DNA of 64,000 nt, from assembly GCF_963924675.1 (NCBI RefSeq), contig NC_089220.1, positions 161,113,270-161,177,269 of the forward strand, written 5' to 3'. The notes beneath the pieces are model-generated. The model saw only the letters and a program-made list of their open reading frames with translations, did not search any database and was not told where the DNA came from. The first letter of the stretch is position 1. The number at the start of each line of letters is the position of its first letter. Made by a program: the position numbers and the translations under genes. Positions 10,180 to 21,109 of this stretch are shown piece by piece. This DNA is from Phocoena phocoena (Eukaryota > Chordata > Mammalia > Artiodactyla > Phocoenidae).

Positions 10180-13100
10180 TTAGATTCCATGTATATGTGT
10201 TAGCATACGGTATTTGTTTTTCTCTTTCTGACTTACTTCACGCTGTGTGACAGACTCTAGGTCCATCCACCTCACTACAAATAACTCAATTTCGTTTCTT
10301 TTTACGGCTGAGTAATATTCCATTGTACATATGAGCCACATCTTTATCCATTCATCTGTTGATGGACACTTAGGTTGCTTCCATGTCCTGGCTATTGTAA
10401 ATAGAGCTGCAATGAACATTTTGGTACATGACTCTTTTTGAATTATGGTTTTCTCAGGGTATATGCCCAGTAGTGGGATTGCTGGGTCGTATGGTAGTTC
10501 TATTTTTAGCTTTTTAAGGAACCTCCATACTGTTCTCCATAGAGGCTGTATCAATTTACATTCCCACCAACAGTGCAAGAGGGTTGGTTCTCTTTTCTCC
10601 ACACCCTCTTCAGCATTTATTGTTTGTAGATTTTTTGATGATGGCCATTCTGACCGGTGTGGGATGATATCTCATTGTAGGTTCGATTTGCATTTCTCTA
10701 ATGATTAATGATGTTAAGCATTCTTTCATGTGTTTATTGGCCATCTGAATATCTTCTTTGGAGAAATGTCGATTTAGGTCTTCTGCCCATTTTTGGATTG
10801 GGTTGTTTGTTTTTTTGATATTGAGCTGCATGAGCTGCTTGTAAATTTTGGAGATTAATCCTTTGTCAGTTGCTTCGTTTGCAAATATTTTCTCCCATTC
10901 TGAGGGTTGTCTTTTCGTCTTGTTTATGGTTTCCTTTGCTGTGCAAAAGCTTTTAAGTTTCATTAGGTCCCATTTGCTTATTTTTGTTTTTATTTCCATT
11001 TCTCTAGGAGGTGGGTCAAAAAGGATCTTGCTGTGATGTATGTCATAGAGTGTTCTGCCTATATTTTCCTCTAAGAGTTTCATAGTGTCTGACCTTACAT
11101 TTAGGTCTTTAATCCATTTTCAGTTTATTTTTGTGTATGGTGTTAGGGAATGTTCTAATTTCATACTTTTACATGTACCTGTCCAATTTTCCCAGCACCA
11201 CTTATTGAAGAGGCTGTCTTTTCTCCATTGTATATTCTTGCCTCCTTTATCAAAGATAAGGTGACCATATGTGTGTGGGTTTATTTCTGAGCTTTCTATC
11301 CTGTTCCATTGATCTGTATTTCTGTTTTTGTGCCAGTACCACACTGTCTTGATTAGTGTAGCTTTGTAGTATAGTCTGAAGACAGGGAGCCTGATTCCTC
11401 CAGCTCTGTTTTTCTTTCTCAAGATTGCTTTGGCTATTTGAGGTCTTTTGTGTTTCCATACAAATTGTGAAATTTTTTGTTCTAGTTCTGTGAAAAGTGC
11501 CATTGGTCGTTTAACAGGGATTGCATTGAATCTGTAGATTGTTTTGGGTAGTATAGTCATTTTCACAATGTTGATTCTTCCAATCCAAGAACATGGTATA
11601 TCTCTCCATCTATTTGTATCATCTTTAATTTCTTTTATCAGTGTCTTATAATTTTCTGCATACAGGTCTTTTGTCTCCTTAGGTAGGTTTATTCCTAGGT
11701 ATTTTATTCTTTCTGTTGCAATGGTAGATGCGAGTGTTTTCTTAATTTCACTTTCAGATTTTTCATCATTAGTGTATAGGAATGCAAGAGATTTCTGTGC
11801 ATTAATTTTCTATCCTGCTACTTTACCAGATTCATTGATTAGCTCTAGTAGTTTTCTGGTAGCATCTTTAGGATCCTCTATGTATAGTATCATGTCATCT
11901 GCAAACAGTGACAGCTTTACTTCTTCTTTTCTGATTTGGATTCCTTTTATTTCTTTTTCTTCTCTGATTGCTTTGGCTAAAACTACCAAAACTAAAACTA
12001 CAAAACTATGTTGAATAATAGTGGTGAGAGTGGACAACCTTGTCCTGTTCCTCATCTCAGTGGAAATGATTTCAGTTTTTCACCATTGAGGACGATGTTG
12101 GCTGTGGGTTTTTCATATATGACCTTTATTATGTTGAGGAAAGTTCCCTCTATGCCTATTTTCTAGAGGGTTTTAATCATAAATGTGTGTTGAATTTTGT
12201 CAAAAGCTTTCTCTGCATCTAATGAGATCATGATTTTTCTCCTTCAATCTGTTAATATGGTGTATCACATTGATTGATTTGCATATATTGAAGAATCTTT
12301 GCATTCCTGGGATAAACCCCACTTGATCATGGTGTATGATCCTTTTAATGTGCTATTGGATTCTGTTTGCTAGTATTTTGTTGAGGATTTTTGCATCTAT
12401 GTTCATCAGTGATATTGGCCTGTAGTTTTCTTTCTTTGTGACATCTTTGGCTGGTTTTGGTATCAGGGTGATGGTGGCCTCATAGAATGAGTTTGGGAGT
12501 GTTTCTCCCTCTGCTATATTTTGGAAGAGTTTGAGAAGGATAGGTGTTAGCTCTTCTCTAAATGTTTGATAGAATTCACCTGTGAAGCCATCTGGTCCTG
12601 GGCTATTGTTTGTTGGAAGATTTTTAATCACAGTTTCAATTTCAGTGCTTGTGATTGGTCTGTTTATATTTTCTATTTCTTCCTGGTTCAGTCTTGGAAG
12701 GTTGTGCATTTCTAAGAATTTTTCCATTACTTCCAGTTTGTCCATTTTATTGGCATAGAGCTTTTGTAGTAATCTCTCATGATCCTTTATATTTCTGCAG
12801 TGTCAGTTGTTACTTCTCCTTTTTCATTTCTAAATCTATTGATTTGAGTCTTCTCCATTTTTTTCTTGATGAGTCTGGCTAATGGTTTATCAATTTTGTT
12901 TATCTTCTCAAAGAACCAGCTTTTAGTTTTACTGATCTTTGCTACCATTTCCTTAACTTCCTTTTCATTTATTTCTGATCTGATCTTTATGATTTCATTC
13001 CTTCTGCTAACTTTGGGGTTTTTTTGTTCTTCTTTCTCTAATTGCTTTAGGTGTAAGGTTAGGTTGTTTATTTGAGATGTTTCTTGTTTCTTAAGGTAGC

Positions 13101-14007
13101 ATTTTATTGCTATAAACTTCCCTCTTAGAACTGCTTTTGCTACATCTCATAGGTTTTGGGTGGTCGTGTTTTCATTGTCATTTGTTTCTAGGTATTTTTT
13201 GATTTCCTCTTTGATTTCTTCAGTGATCTCTTGGTTATTAAGTAGTGTATTGTTTAGCCTCCATGTGTTTGTATTTTTTACAGATTTTTTCCTGTAATTG
13301 ATATCTAGTCTCATAGTGTTGTGGTCGGAAAAGATACTTGATACGATTTCAATTTTCTTAAATTTACCAAGGCTTGATTTGTGACCCAGGATGTGATCTA
13401 TCCTGGAGAATGTTCCATGAGCACTTGAGAAGAATATGTATTCTGTTGTTTTTGGATGGAATGTCCTATAAATATCAGTTAAGTCCACCTTGTTTAATGT
13501 ATCATTTAAAGCTTGTGTTTCCTTATTTATTTTCATTTTGGATGATCTGTCCATTTGTGAAAGTGGGGTGTTAGAGTCCCCTACTATGATTGTGTTACTG
13601 TCAATTTCCCCTTTTATGGCTGTTAGTATTTGCCTTACGGATTGAGTTGCTCCAATGTTGGGTGCATAAATATTTACAATTGTTATATCTTCTTCTTGGA
13701 TCAATCCCTTGACTATTATTTAGTGTCCTTCTTTGTCTCTTGTAATAGTCTTTATTTTAAAGTCTATTTTTTCTGATATGAGAATTGCTACTCCAGCTTT
13801 CTTTTGATTTCCATTTGCATGGAATATCTTTTTCCATCCCCTCACTTTCAGTCTGTATGTGTCCCTAGGTCTGAAGTGGATCTCTTGTAGACAGCATATA
13901 TATGGGTCCTGTTTTTGTATCCATTCAGCCAGTCTATGTCTTTTGGTTGGAGCATTTAATCCATTTACATTTAAGGTAATTATCGATATGTATGCTCCTA
14001 TTACCAT
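10180..14007 (-). pseudogene. L1 ORF2 pseudogene (endonuclease / reverse transcriptase / Cys-rich tail)
   Basis: ORF2 encodes the endonuclease and reverse transcriptase that carry out target-primed reverse transcription. Broken pieces are visible in order on the - strand. The endonuclease starts at 14007 with ITLNVNGLNAP and LQEIHF, is stopped by TAA near 13718, and resumes with YAPN, GDSNTP and FSDH motifs to about 13147. The reverse transcriptase includes [13 protein letters not shown] (about 12600) and the catalytic FADDM (about 11890). The C-terminal part with a HCWW Cys-rich segment ends at 10180. Several frameshifts and stops separate these parts. A local microduplication precedes the FADD motif. 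The second L1 in this window helped locate the breaks. Confidence 0.9.
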
Positions 14008-14310
14008 TTTCTTAATTGTTTTGGGTTTGTTATTGTAGGTGTTTTCCTTCTCTTGTGTTTCCTGCCTAGAGAAGTTCCTTTAGCATTTATTGTAAAGCTG
14101 GTTTGGTGGTGCTGAATTCTTTTAGCTTTTGCTTGTCTGTAAAGGTTTTAATTTCTCCATCAAATCTGAATGAGATCCTTGCTGGGTAGAGTAATCTTGG
14201 TTGTAGGTTTTTCTCCTTCATCACTTTAAATATGTCCTGCCTCTCCCTTCTGGCTTGCGGAGTTTCTGCTGAAGGATCAGCTGTTAACCTTATGGGGATT
14301 CCCTTGTATG

Positions 14311-15033
14311 TTATTTTTCCCTTGCTGCTTTTAATATTTTCTGTTTGTATTTAATTTTTGATAGTTTGATTAATATGTGTCTTGGCCTGTTTCTCCTTGG
14401 ATTTATCCTGTATGGGACTCTCTGTGCTTCCTGGACTTGATTAATTATTTCCTTTCCCATATTAGGGAAGTTTTCAACTATAATCTCTTCAAATATTTTC
14501 TCAGTCCCTTTCTTTTCCTCTTCTTCTTCTGGGACCCCTAAAATTCGAATGTTGGTGCGTTTAATGTTGTCCCAGAGGTCTCTGAGACTGTCCTCAATTC
14601 TTTTCATTCTTTTTTCTTTATTCTGCTCTGCAGTAGTTATTTCCATTATTTTATCTTCCAGGTCACTTATCCGTTCTTCTGCCTCAGTTATTCTGCTATT
14701 GATCCCTTCTAGAGAAATTTTAATTTCATTTATTGTGTTGTTCATCACTGTTTGTCTGCTCTTTAGTTCTTCTAGGTCCTTGTTAAACGTTTCTTGTATT
14801 TTCTCTATTCTATTTCCAATATTTTGGATCATCTTTACTATCATTATTCTGAATTCTTTTTCAGGTAGACTGCCTATTTCCTCTTCATTTGTTAGGTCTG
14901 GTGGGATTTTGCCTTGCTCTTTCATCTCCTGTGTGTTTCTCTGTCTTCGCATTTTGCTTATCTTACTGTGTTTGGGGTCTCCTTTTCCCAGCCTGCAGGT
15001 TCGTAGTTCCCATTGTTTTTGGTGTCTGTCCAC
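14311..15033 (-). pseudogene. L1 ORF1, truncated at 240 residues
   Basis: ORF1p is the RNA-binding chaperone that forms trimers on L1 RNA. This frame starts MDRHQKQWELR, has a long coiled coil (about residues 60-155, rich in E, K, I and L heptads) and an RRM-like segment starting near NIRILGVPEE. It then stops after KAAREK, where the sense strand reads gaaaaataa. The C-terminal domain is still recognisable downstream on the - strand (about 14080-14300) but is out of frame or after the stop. The protein would lack the C-terminal RNA-binding domain. Confidence 0.85.
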
Positions 15034-16925
15034 AGTGGCTAAGATTGGTTCAGTGGGTTGTGTAGGCTTCTTGGTGGAGGGGAGTAGTGCCTGTGTTCTG
15101 GTGGATGAGGCTGGATCTTGTCTTTCTGGTGGGCAGGTCCACGTCTGGTGGTGTGTTTTGGGGTGTTTGTGGCCTTATTATGATTTTAGGCAGCCTCTCT
15201 GCTAATGGATGGGTTTGTGTTCCTGTCTTGGTAGTTGTTTGGCATAGAGTGTCCAGCACTGTAGCTTGCTGGTCGTTGAGTGGAGCTGGGTCTTGGCGTT
15301 TAGATGGAGATCTCTGAGAGATTTTCACCATTTGATATTACATGGAGCTGGGAGGTCTCTTGTGGACTAGTGTCCTGAACTTGGCTCTCCCACCTCAGCG
15401 GCACAGCCCTGATGCCTGGCTGGAGCACCAAGAGCCTACCTTCCACATGGCACAGAATAAAAGGGAGAAAAATTAGAAAGAAAGAAAGAAGATAAAATAA
15501 AATAAAATAAAGTAAAATGAAATAAAGTTACTAAAATAAAAAATAATTTTTAAGAAAAAATTTTAAATAGTAAAAAAAACCTCCAAAACGGACAGACAGA
15601 ACCCTAGGACAAATGGTAAATGTAAAGCTATACAGACAAAATCACACACAGAAGCATACAAGTACACACTCACAAAAAGAGGAAAAGGGAAATATATATA
15701 TATATCTTTGCTCCCAAAGTCCACCTCCTCAATTTGGGATGATTCGTTGTCTATTCAAGTATTCCACAGATGCAGGGTGCATTAAGTTGACTGTGGAGAT
15801 TTAATCCGCTGCTCCTGAGGCTGCTGGGAGAGATTTCCCTTTTTCTTCTTTGTTCGCACAGCTCCTGGGGCTCAGCTTTGGATTTGGCCCCGCCTCTGCG
15901 TGTAGGTCGCTGGAGGGCGTCTGTTCTTCGCTCAGACAGGACGGGGTTAAAGGAGCCGCCGATTCGGGGGCTCTGCCTCACTCAGGCTGGGGGTGGGGGG
16001 GGCACGGAGTGCGGGGCGGGGCTGCGGCGGCAGAGGCCGGCGTGACGTTGCACCAGCGGAAGCGCGCCGTGCGTTCTCCCGGGAAAATTGTCCCTGGATC
16101 CCGGGAACTTGTCAGTGGTGGGCTGCACAGGCTCCCCGGAAGGGGGGTGTGGACAGTGACCTGTGCTCGCACACAGGCTTCTTGGTGGCGGCAGCAGCAG
16201 CGTTAGCGTCTCATGCCCGTCTCTGGGGTCTGTGCTTTTAGCCGCGGCTCGCGCCCGTCTCTGGAGGTCCTTTAAGCAGCAATCTTAATCCCCTCTCCTC
16301 GAGCACCAGAAAACAAAGAGGCAAGAAAATGTCTCTTGCCTCCTCGGCAGCTCCAGACTTTTACCCGGAATCCCTCCCGGCTAGCCGTGGTGCACTAACC
16401 CCCTGCAGGCTGTGTTCACGCCGCCAACGCCAGTCCTCTCCCTGAGCTCAGACCGAAGCCCGAGCCTCAGTTTCCAGCCCCGCCCGCCCCTGCGGGTGAG
16501 CAGACAAGCCTCTCGGGCTGGTGAGTGCCGGTCGGCCCTGATCCTCTGTGTGGGAATCTCTCCGCTTTGGTCTCCGCACCCCTGTTGCTGTGCTCTCCTC
16601 CGCGGCTCCGAAGCTTCCCCCCTCCGCCACCCGCAGTCTCCGCCCGCGAAGGGGCTCCTAGTGTGTGGAAACATTTCCTCCTTCACAGCTCCCTCCCACT
16701 GGTGCAGGTCCCGTCCCTATTATTTTGTCTCTGTTTTTTCTTTTTTCTTTTCCCTACCCAGGTACATGGGGAGTTTCTTGCCCTTTGGGAGGTCTGAGGT
16801 CTTCTGCCAGCGTTCAGTAGGTGTTCTGTAGGAGTTGTTCCACGTGTGGATGTATTTCTGGTGTATCTGTGGGGAGGAAGGTGATCTCCACATCTTACTC
16901 CGCTGCCATCTTGAAGCTACTCCTC
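15034..16925 (-). promoter_or_regulatory. L1 5' UTR with internal promoter, GC- and CpG-rich
   Basis: The 5' UTR of the full-length L1. The outer half (about 15840-16720) is GC-rich with many CpG and G-runs, unlike the AT-rich surroundings. The inner part holds an A-rich stretch on the + strand at about 15470-15700 that includes an (AT)n run. The 5' end carries the 'aagatggc' sequence that in other mammalian L1s is a YY1-type site placing transcription start. This would be the promoter region; current activity is unknown. Confidence 0.75.
15470..15550 (+). repeat. A-rich simple repeat, (AAAAT)n-like
   Basis: Degenerate AAAAT/AAAG repeats inside the L1 5' UTR. Confidence 0.8.
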
Positions 16926-16934
16926 GCGATGTAT

Positions 16935-18600
16935 TTAAAGCAGATTCAATCATTACCCTCAGATCATTTTCAAAATTTCTGCTGTGATTCATGTCCTCTA
17001 TCTAAAAAGACCTTGTATCTGGAGTCTTAAACATATTTTTTCTTGGGTCAACTTTTAATTTTATATATATTTAAGTTACCTAAGTTCCTATGAGTTTTAA
17101 GAAGAAATACTCTTTCGGTCATCCAAATAACAAATCATCCCTTTGATTTATTTTCATGTATTTATTAGAAAGTTTGGGTGGTTGGAGAGGTCCAGGCAGT
17201 GACACCAGTTTGGTTTTGTTCTCTGTTCCCTAAGCACCCAGAGCTCGGACATCAGAGGTGTGTGGTTCGGCTAATCGGTGAGCACATTATTGAATCTACT
17301 CTACGTAAACTTCTGAACTCCTTATCATCATGACTGCTACGATTTTCTGTGTGTTTACTGTGTACCAAGCCTTACTAGATGTTTCCATCAACCCTTAAAA
17401 CAACCTGATGAATTGAGGTTACAAAAACTGAGGTTCAGAAAGGCTGAGCAATATGACTCATGTCTCACAACCAGTTAGTATGTAGCATCTGCAAGATTCA
17501 AACCCAGTTCTGTCTAACCCAAAGTTTGTAATCTGAGATGCTGCCCCACACGGCCTCCTCCGTGTGAAGTAATGGTCTCCTTGTTGCCAAATGTCAAGTG
17601 TTATCGGAATGCTTTGGAATGCCCAGCGCTGTGATCTCACTTGACTATTAGGCTGGGTATTAGTTTAACTATGCTGTGGTAGGAAAGAAACTTCCAGTTT
17701 TAGTGGCTCAACACATAAAGGTGTATGTTTTACCCACACGGAGTCTACTATGGGTTTGGTAGCTCTGCATGTCAGCCCTGTTCAAGGATCTGGGCTGTTT
17801 CCACCTCTTGCTGTAATGCCAGTCAGAGCATGGGCTTCTAGCCTTTGTGCCAGAGAAGACGAGAAAGTTTGTTCACTGTTTCTTCAATGCTGCCTGAGAC
17901 CGACGTATGGCCCCACGAAACTGTGAAGGCTCTGAGCAAAGTGGGGAGTGCATGTATATCCCATAAGGAGTGGGTGTCGCTGCCACAACCCACAAGGGCA
18001 GTCCTGCTGGAGAAGGCGGACGAGATCATCCATGACCCCCACCACCTGGGGCAGTGAGGTGCCTCTCAGGCTGGAAACCAATCACAGCTCAGGGAGAAGA
18101 GTAACTTAGGGGGAGTGGGCAAATAAAATGAGACATCTCGTGTCAAAGATGAGACTCCTGAACATTGGCTTGCGAGGGGCCTCCTGCATGTGGGGACAGG
18201 TCAGCGGAGAAGATGTGCAGCACCTGGGCTAAGGGCCTGTGGAATTATTGCAGCCCTTCTGTCCAGAGACTAGGGAGGTCAGGAAGCAGTGTGTGAAAGG
18301 AGACAGGCTCCGTGAGTCCTGGGAGCACACTTTTTTATACTTCAAGTATGTTCTGTGTATTTCAACTTGAATCTCCCTTAATAACTAGCCACTTAGTATT
18401 AATTCATTTTAGTACTATTTAGTCATTTGTAAAGTCCTCGTGCATCTCAGCTGTCCAGATGGGAGACGGGGAAAAGTCTGTGTCCAAAACATAAGAAAGG
18501 AGGGCAAATTATATCCAGAGTCCTATCCCATCTCCGTTCCCTATTTTCTTTCTTTCCATAGAAATTATCACCTTTTTGTTTACTGTATACTTTACTCATT
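16935..18600. other. Intergenic sequence with ancient repeats
   Basis: No gene seen. A MIR fragment lies at 17330-17535. The stretch 17640-18060 resembles an old interspersed repeat (diverged 'gtggctcaacacataaaggtgtatgtttt' followed by 'gtcagccctgttcaaggatctgggct'), family uncertain. Short open frames on both strands at 17838-18081 fall in this repeat-like part and are unlikely to be real. Confidence 0.55.
17330..17535 (-). repeat. MIR SINE fragment
   Basis: Antisense MIR: 'gtgtaccaagccttactaga', 'acaaaaactgaggttcagaaaggctgagcaatatgactca', 'caaacccagttctgtct' occur in the expected order. Confidence 0.75.
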
Positions 18601-18745
18601 TATTTTATTATCCATCTACACTAATAGAATGCAAATTCCACGAGGGCAGTGACTTTCACCTGTTTAGTTCACTGCAGTTTCCACAGCATACAGAATAGTG
18701 TCTGGCACACGGTAAGTGCTAAATAAATATTTGCTGAATAAAGGA
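18600..18745 (+). repeat. L2 LINE 3' end
   Basis: A good match to the L2 3' terminal pattern: 'ccacgagggcagtgactt', then 'gtctggcacacggtaagtgc' and 'taaataaatatttgctgaat'. Confidence 0.8.
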
Positions 18746-19292
18746 GCCATGGTGATTGGTTGGAATAAGAGAACTTTCATGGAAATGGGAAATGAGGGGA
18801 AAATTTAGGGGCAGGTTTAACCTACCAGGAGTTCGTTATGGAGCAAGAACTTGGAGGGTTCACATATCAAGATTTTTTTCTTAAACGACATTTCTTTCAC
18901 ACCCTACTGAAACGGACCAGGACCCTATGGTCCTTGCCCACCATGTCCTCAGACTACCTTATGTCTGTGGAAAAATTTTAGTCAAACAATAAGTTTAATC
19001 AGAGAAGTGAGAAATTACAGAAACAAGGGAAAACAGCTCCCGTGAGCTGTCTTATAGATGTTGAAAGCCCCACCAGGTGGGTGAAGTTAACTGCGTGATG
19101 TCCAGACTGTAGCCATGACATAAGCTTCCACAGTTCTGAGAACTGGACTCAAAGAAATGGGGAAAAAGTAACCCTGGAACTGAAGATTAACTACTTAAAA
19201 CAATCAAGATGCCGATCAGACCTCCGATGACCAACGTCAAGATGACTGTCAGAGCTGACTGCGCTGTTTCTGCGTGTAGCCCCCTCCCCACA

Positions 19293-19302
19293 TCTATAAA
19301 AG
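19293..19302 (+). promoter_or_regulatory. LTR TATA box
   Basis: A TATAAAAG core lies about 90 bases before the LTR AATAAA, where the U3 promoter of a retroviral LTR is expected. Confidence 0.6.
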
Positions 19303-19385
19303 CTCTTGCCCACTGATTGTCAGCGCGGGAGTCGGCCTTTGGACAGGCCTCTGCCCCCTCCCCCGCTCAGGCTGCCGGCCTCTGA

Positions 19386-19391
19386 AATAAA
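19386..19391 (+). terminator. LTR polyadenylation signal
   Basis: AATAAA in the expected place upstream of the U5-like end of the LTR. Confidence 0.65.
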
Positions 19392-19474
19392 GCAAACTTT
19401 CCTTCCTACCAACCTGGCCTCTTCATTGGCTTTACAGCGGCGAGCAGCCCTACCCCACTTCCGGTTACAGTTTC

Positions 19475-19492
19475 TGGCTCCCAACCTGGGGC
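19475..19492 (+). other. Primer-binding-site-like sequence
   Basis: The sequence tggctcccaacctggggc lies 5 bases after the LTR end. It differs at only two of 18 positions from the lysine tRNA type of primer site. The spacing is a little longer than usual, so this is a proposal. It marks the start of the leader and supports a 5' LTR rather than a solo LTR. Confidence 0.5.
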
Positions 19493-19782
19493 TGCTGCAC
19501 TCTCGCGACATCTGCTCCCGGGGTTTTCCCGAGATGAGCCGCCATGATGACGCGCCGGGATGGCTGTGAGGAGCTGCTGCTCGAGGCTCGCTGGCCCCGG
19601 GAGTGGGGTTTGCGGGGACGCTCCTAGCAGCTGCCGAAACCATGTGTTTGGGGGATCCTCCCTGTTTCTCCCCTGCTCGGCACTGGCTGTCAACGTACGC
19701 TTTTCCTTGGTGGAACAGAAACATGCATCTGGACATGCTGACGAGCTCCAAGACCAAGTAAGTCCACTGGTGTTTCCCGGGC

Positions 19783-20969
19783 AAACTTGTCTTTTGAGCA
19801 CGAAGCGCTGTTGGGCATTTTGCCAGTTGGTTCTGACGTGTGTCTGACGTTGAGGACCATTTGTGAGCACGAAGCACTGTTGGGCATTTTGCCAGTTGGT
19901 TCTGACGTCGAGGACCATTTGTGAGCGCGAAGTGCTGTTGGGCATTTTGCCAGTTGGTTCTGACGTGTGTCTGACGTCGAGGACCATTTGTGAGCGCGAA
20001 GCACTGTTGGGCATTTTGCCAGTTGGTTCTGACGTCGAGGACCATTTGTGAGCATGAAGTGCTGTTGGGCATTTTGCCAGTTGGTTCTGACGTGTGTCTG
20101 ACGTCGAGGACCATTTGTGAGCACGAAGTGCTGTTGGGCATTTTGCCAGTTGGTTCTGACGTGTGTCTGACGTCGAGGACCATTTGTGAGCACGAAGTGC
20201 TGTTGGGCATTTTGCCAGTTGGTTCTGACGTGTGTCTGACGTCGAGGACCATTTGTGAGCGCGAAGCACTGTTGGGCATTTTGCCAGTTGGTTCTGACGT
20301 CGAGGACCATTTGTGAGCATGAAGTGCTGTTGGGCATTTTGCCAGTTGGTTCTGACGTGTGTCTGACGTCGAGGACCATTTGTGAGCGCGAAGCACTGTT
20401 GGGCATTTTGCCAGTTGGTTCTGACGTCGAGGACCATTTGTGAGCATGAAGTGCTGTTGGGCATTTTGCCAGTTGGTTCTGACGTGTGTCTGACGTCGAG
20501 GACCATTTGTGAGCACGAAGTGCTGTTGGGCATTTTGCCAGTTGGTTCTGACGTGTGTCTGACGTCGAGGACCATTTGTGAGCACGAAGCATTGTTGGGC
20601 ATTTTGCCAGTTGGTTCTGACGTCGAGGACCATTTGTGAGCATGAAGTGCTGTTGGGCATTTTGCCAGTTGGTTCTGACGTGTGTCTGACGTCGAGGACC
20701 ATTTGTGAGCACGAAGTGCTGTTGGGCATTTTGCCAGTTGGTTCTGACGTGTGTCTGACGTCGAGGACCATTTGTGAGCACGAAGTGCTGTTGGGCATTT
20801 TGCCAGTTGGTTCTGACGTGTGTCTGACGTCGAGGACCATTTGTGAGCACGAAGCACTGTTGGGCATTTTACCAGTTGGTTCTGACGTGTGTCTGACGTC
20901 GAGGACCATTTGTGAGCACGAAGCACTGTTGGGCATTTTGCCAGTTGGTTCTGATGTGTGTCTGACGTC
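19783..20969 (+). repeat. Tandem array of 69-bp and 58-bp units (about 18 units, higher-order order)
   Basis: Unit starts (gaggaccattt) are at 19852, 19910, 19979, 20037, 20106, 20175, 20244, 20302, 20371, 20429, 20498, 20567, 20625, 20694, 20763, 20832 and 20901, preceded by a degenerate unit at 19783. Twelve of these are 69 bp and five are 58 bp (19852, 19979, 20244, 20371, 20567). The short form lacks 11 bases between two TGACG copies. Short units are mostly followed by a 69-bp unit with 'gagcatgaagtg', then by units with 'gagcacgaagtg'. Units differ at only a few positions. The array has about 30 TGACGT cores. All three antisense frames are open across it. Confidence 0.97.
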
Positions 20970-21109
20970 GAGGACCATTTATGTTGGGGACGTGTTTGTT
21001 TGGGACACCGTATCGGTCATCTTGGAGGATTGGGACAGTTCTGTCTTGTGGTGTGTGAATGTATATTCCATTTGTGTGATTGGTATCTTTGTTGTCTTTT
21101 GTAAAATGA

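Larger units (their letters stand above)
9801..16925 (-). mobile_element. Near full-length L1 LINE, inactive
   Basis: Read on the - strand this is a complete L1 layout: a 5' end with the gcttcaagatggcagcgg motif near 16900, a GC-rich 5' UTR (about 1.9 kb), ORF1, a broken ORF2, and a 3' UTR ending in AATAAA and a short A tail at 9801. A possible target-site duplication flanks it: gcgatatat at 9792-9800 and gcgatgtat at 16926-16934, one mismatch. Both coding regions are interrupted, so it cannot retrotranspose by itself. The length of about 7.1 kb agrees with a full mammalian L1. Confidence 0.93.
18962..19469 (+). mobile_element. Endogenous retroviral LTR, class I-like
   Basis: The segment has the order of a retroviral LTR: a TG start at 18962 (boundary uncertain), a TATA-type tctataaaag at about 19293-19302, a polyadenylation signal AATAAA at 19386-19391, and an ACA end at 19467-19469. 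The tail with 'gcggcgagcagccctacccca' just before the end resembles class I (gammaretrovirus-like) LTRs of hoofed mammals. TATA-to-AATAAA spacing suits a short R region. It is followed by a primer-site-like sequence and a leader. I see no matching 3' LTR in this window. The exact family is not known to me. Confidence 0.7.

Noticed and set aside
14549..15205. A 218-residue + strand open frame as a gene or an antisense ORF0-like product
   Set aside because: It is the antisense of L1 ORF1 and the start of the 5' UTR; A-rich coiled-coil coding sequence often yields long Ser/Leu/Ile-rich antisense frames.
19783..20969. The regular array as a CRISPR array
   Set aside because: There are no unique spacers between repeats, the units are directly joined and the host is a mammal.
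19320..20978. A 552-residue - strand open frame and its 506- and 386-residue companions as a protein gene
   Set aside because: They are translations of the non-coding 69/58-bp array; all three frames are open at once and the frames shift at each 58-bp unit, which is not how a coding repeat behaves.
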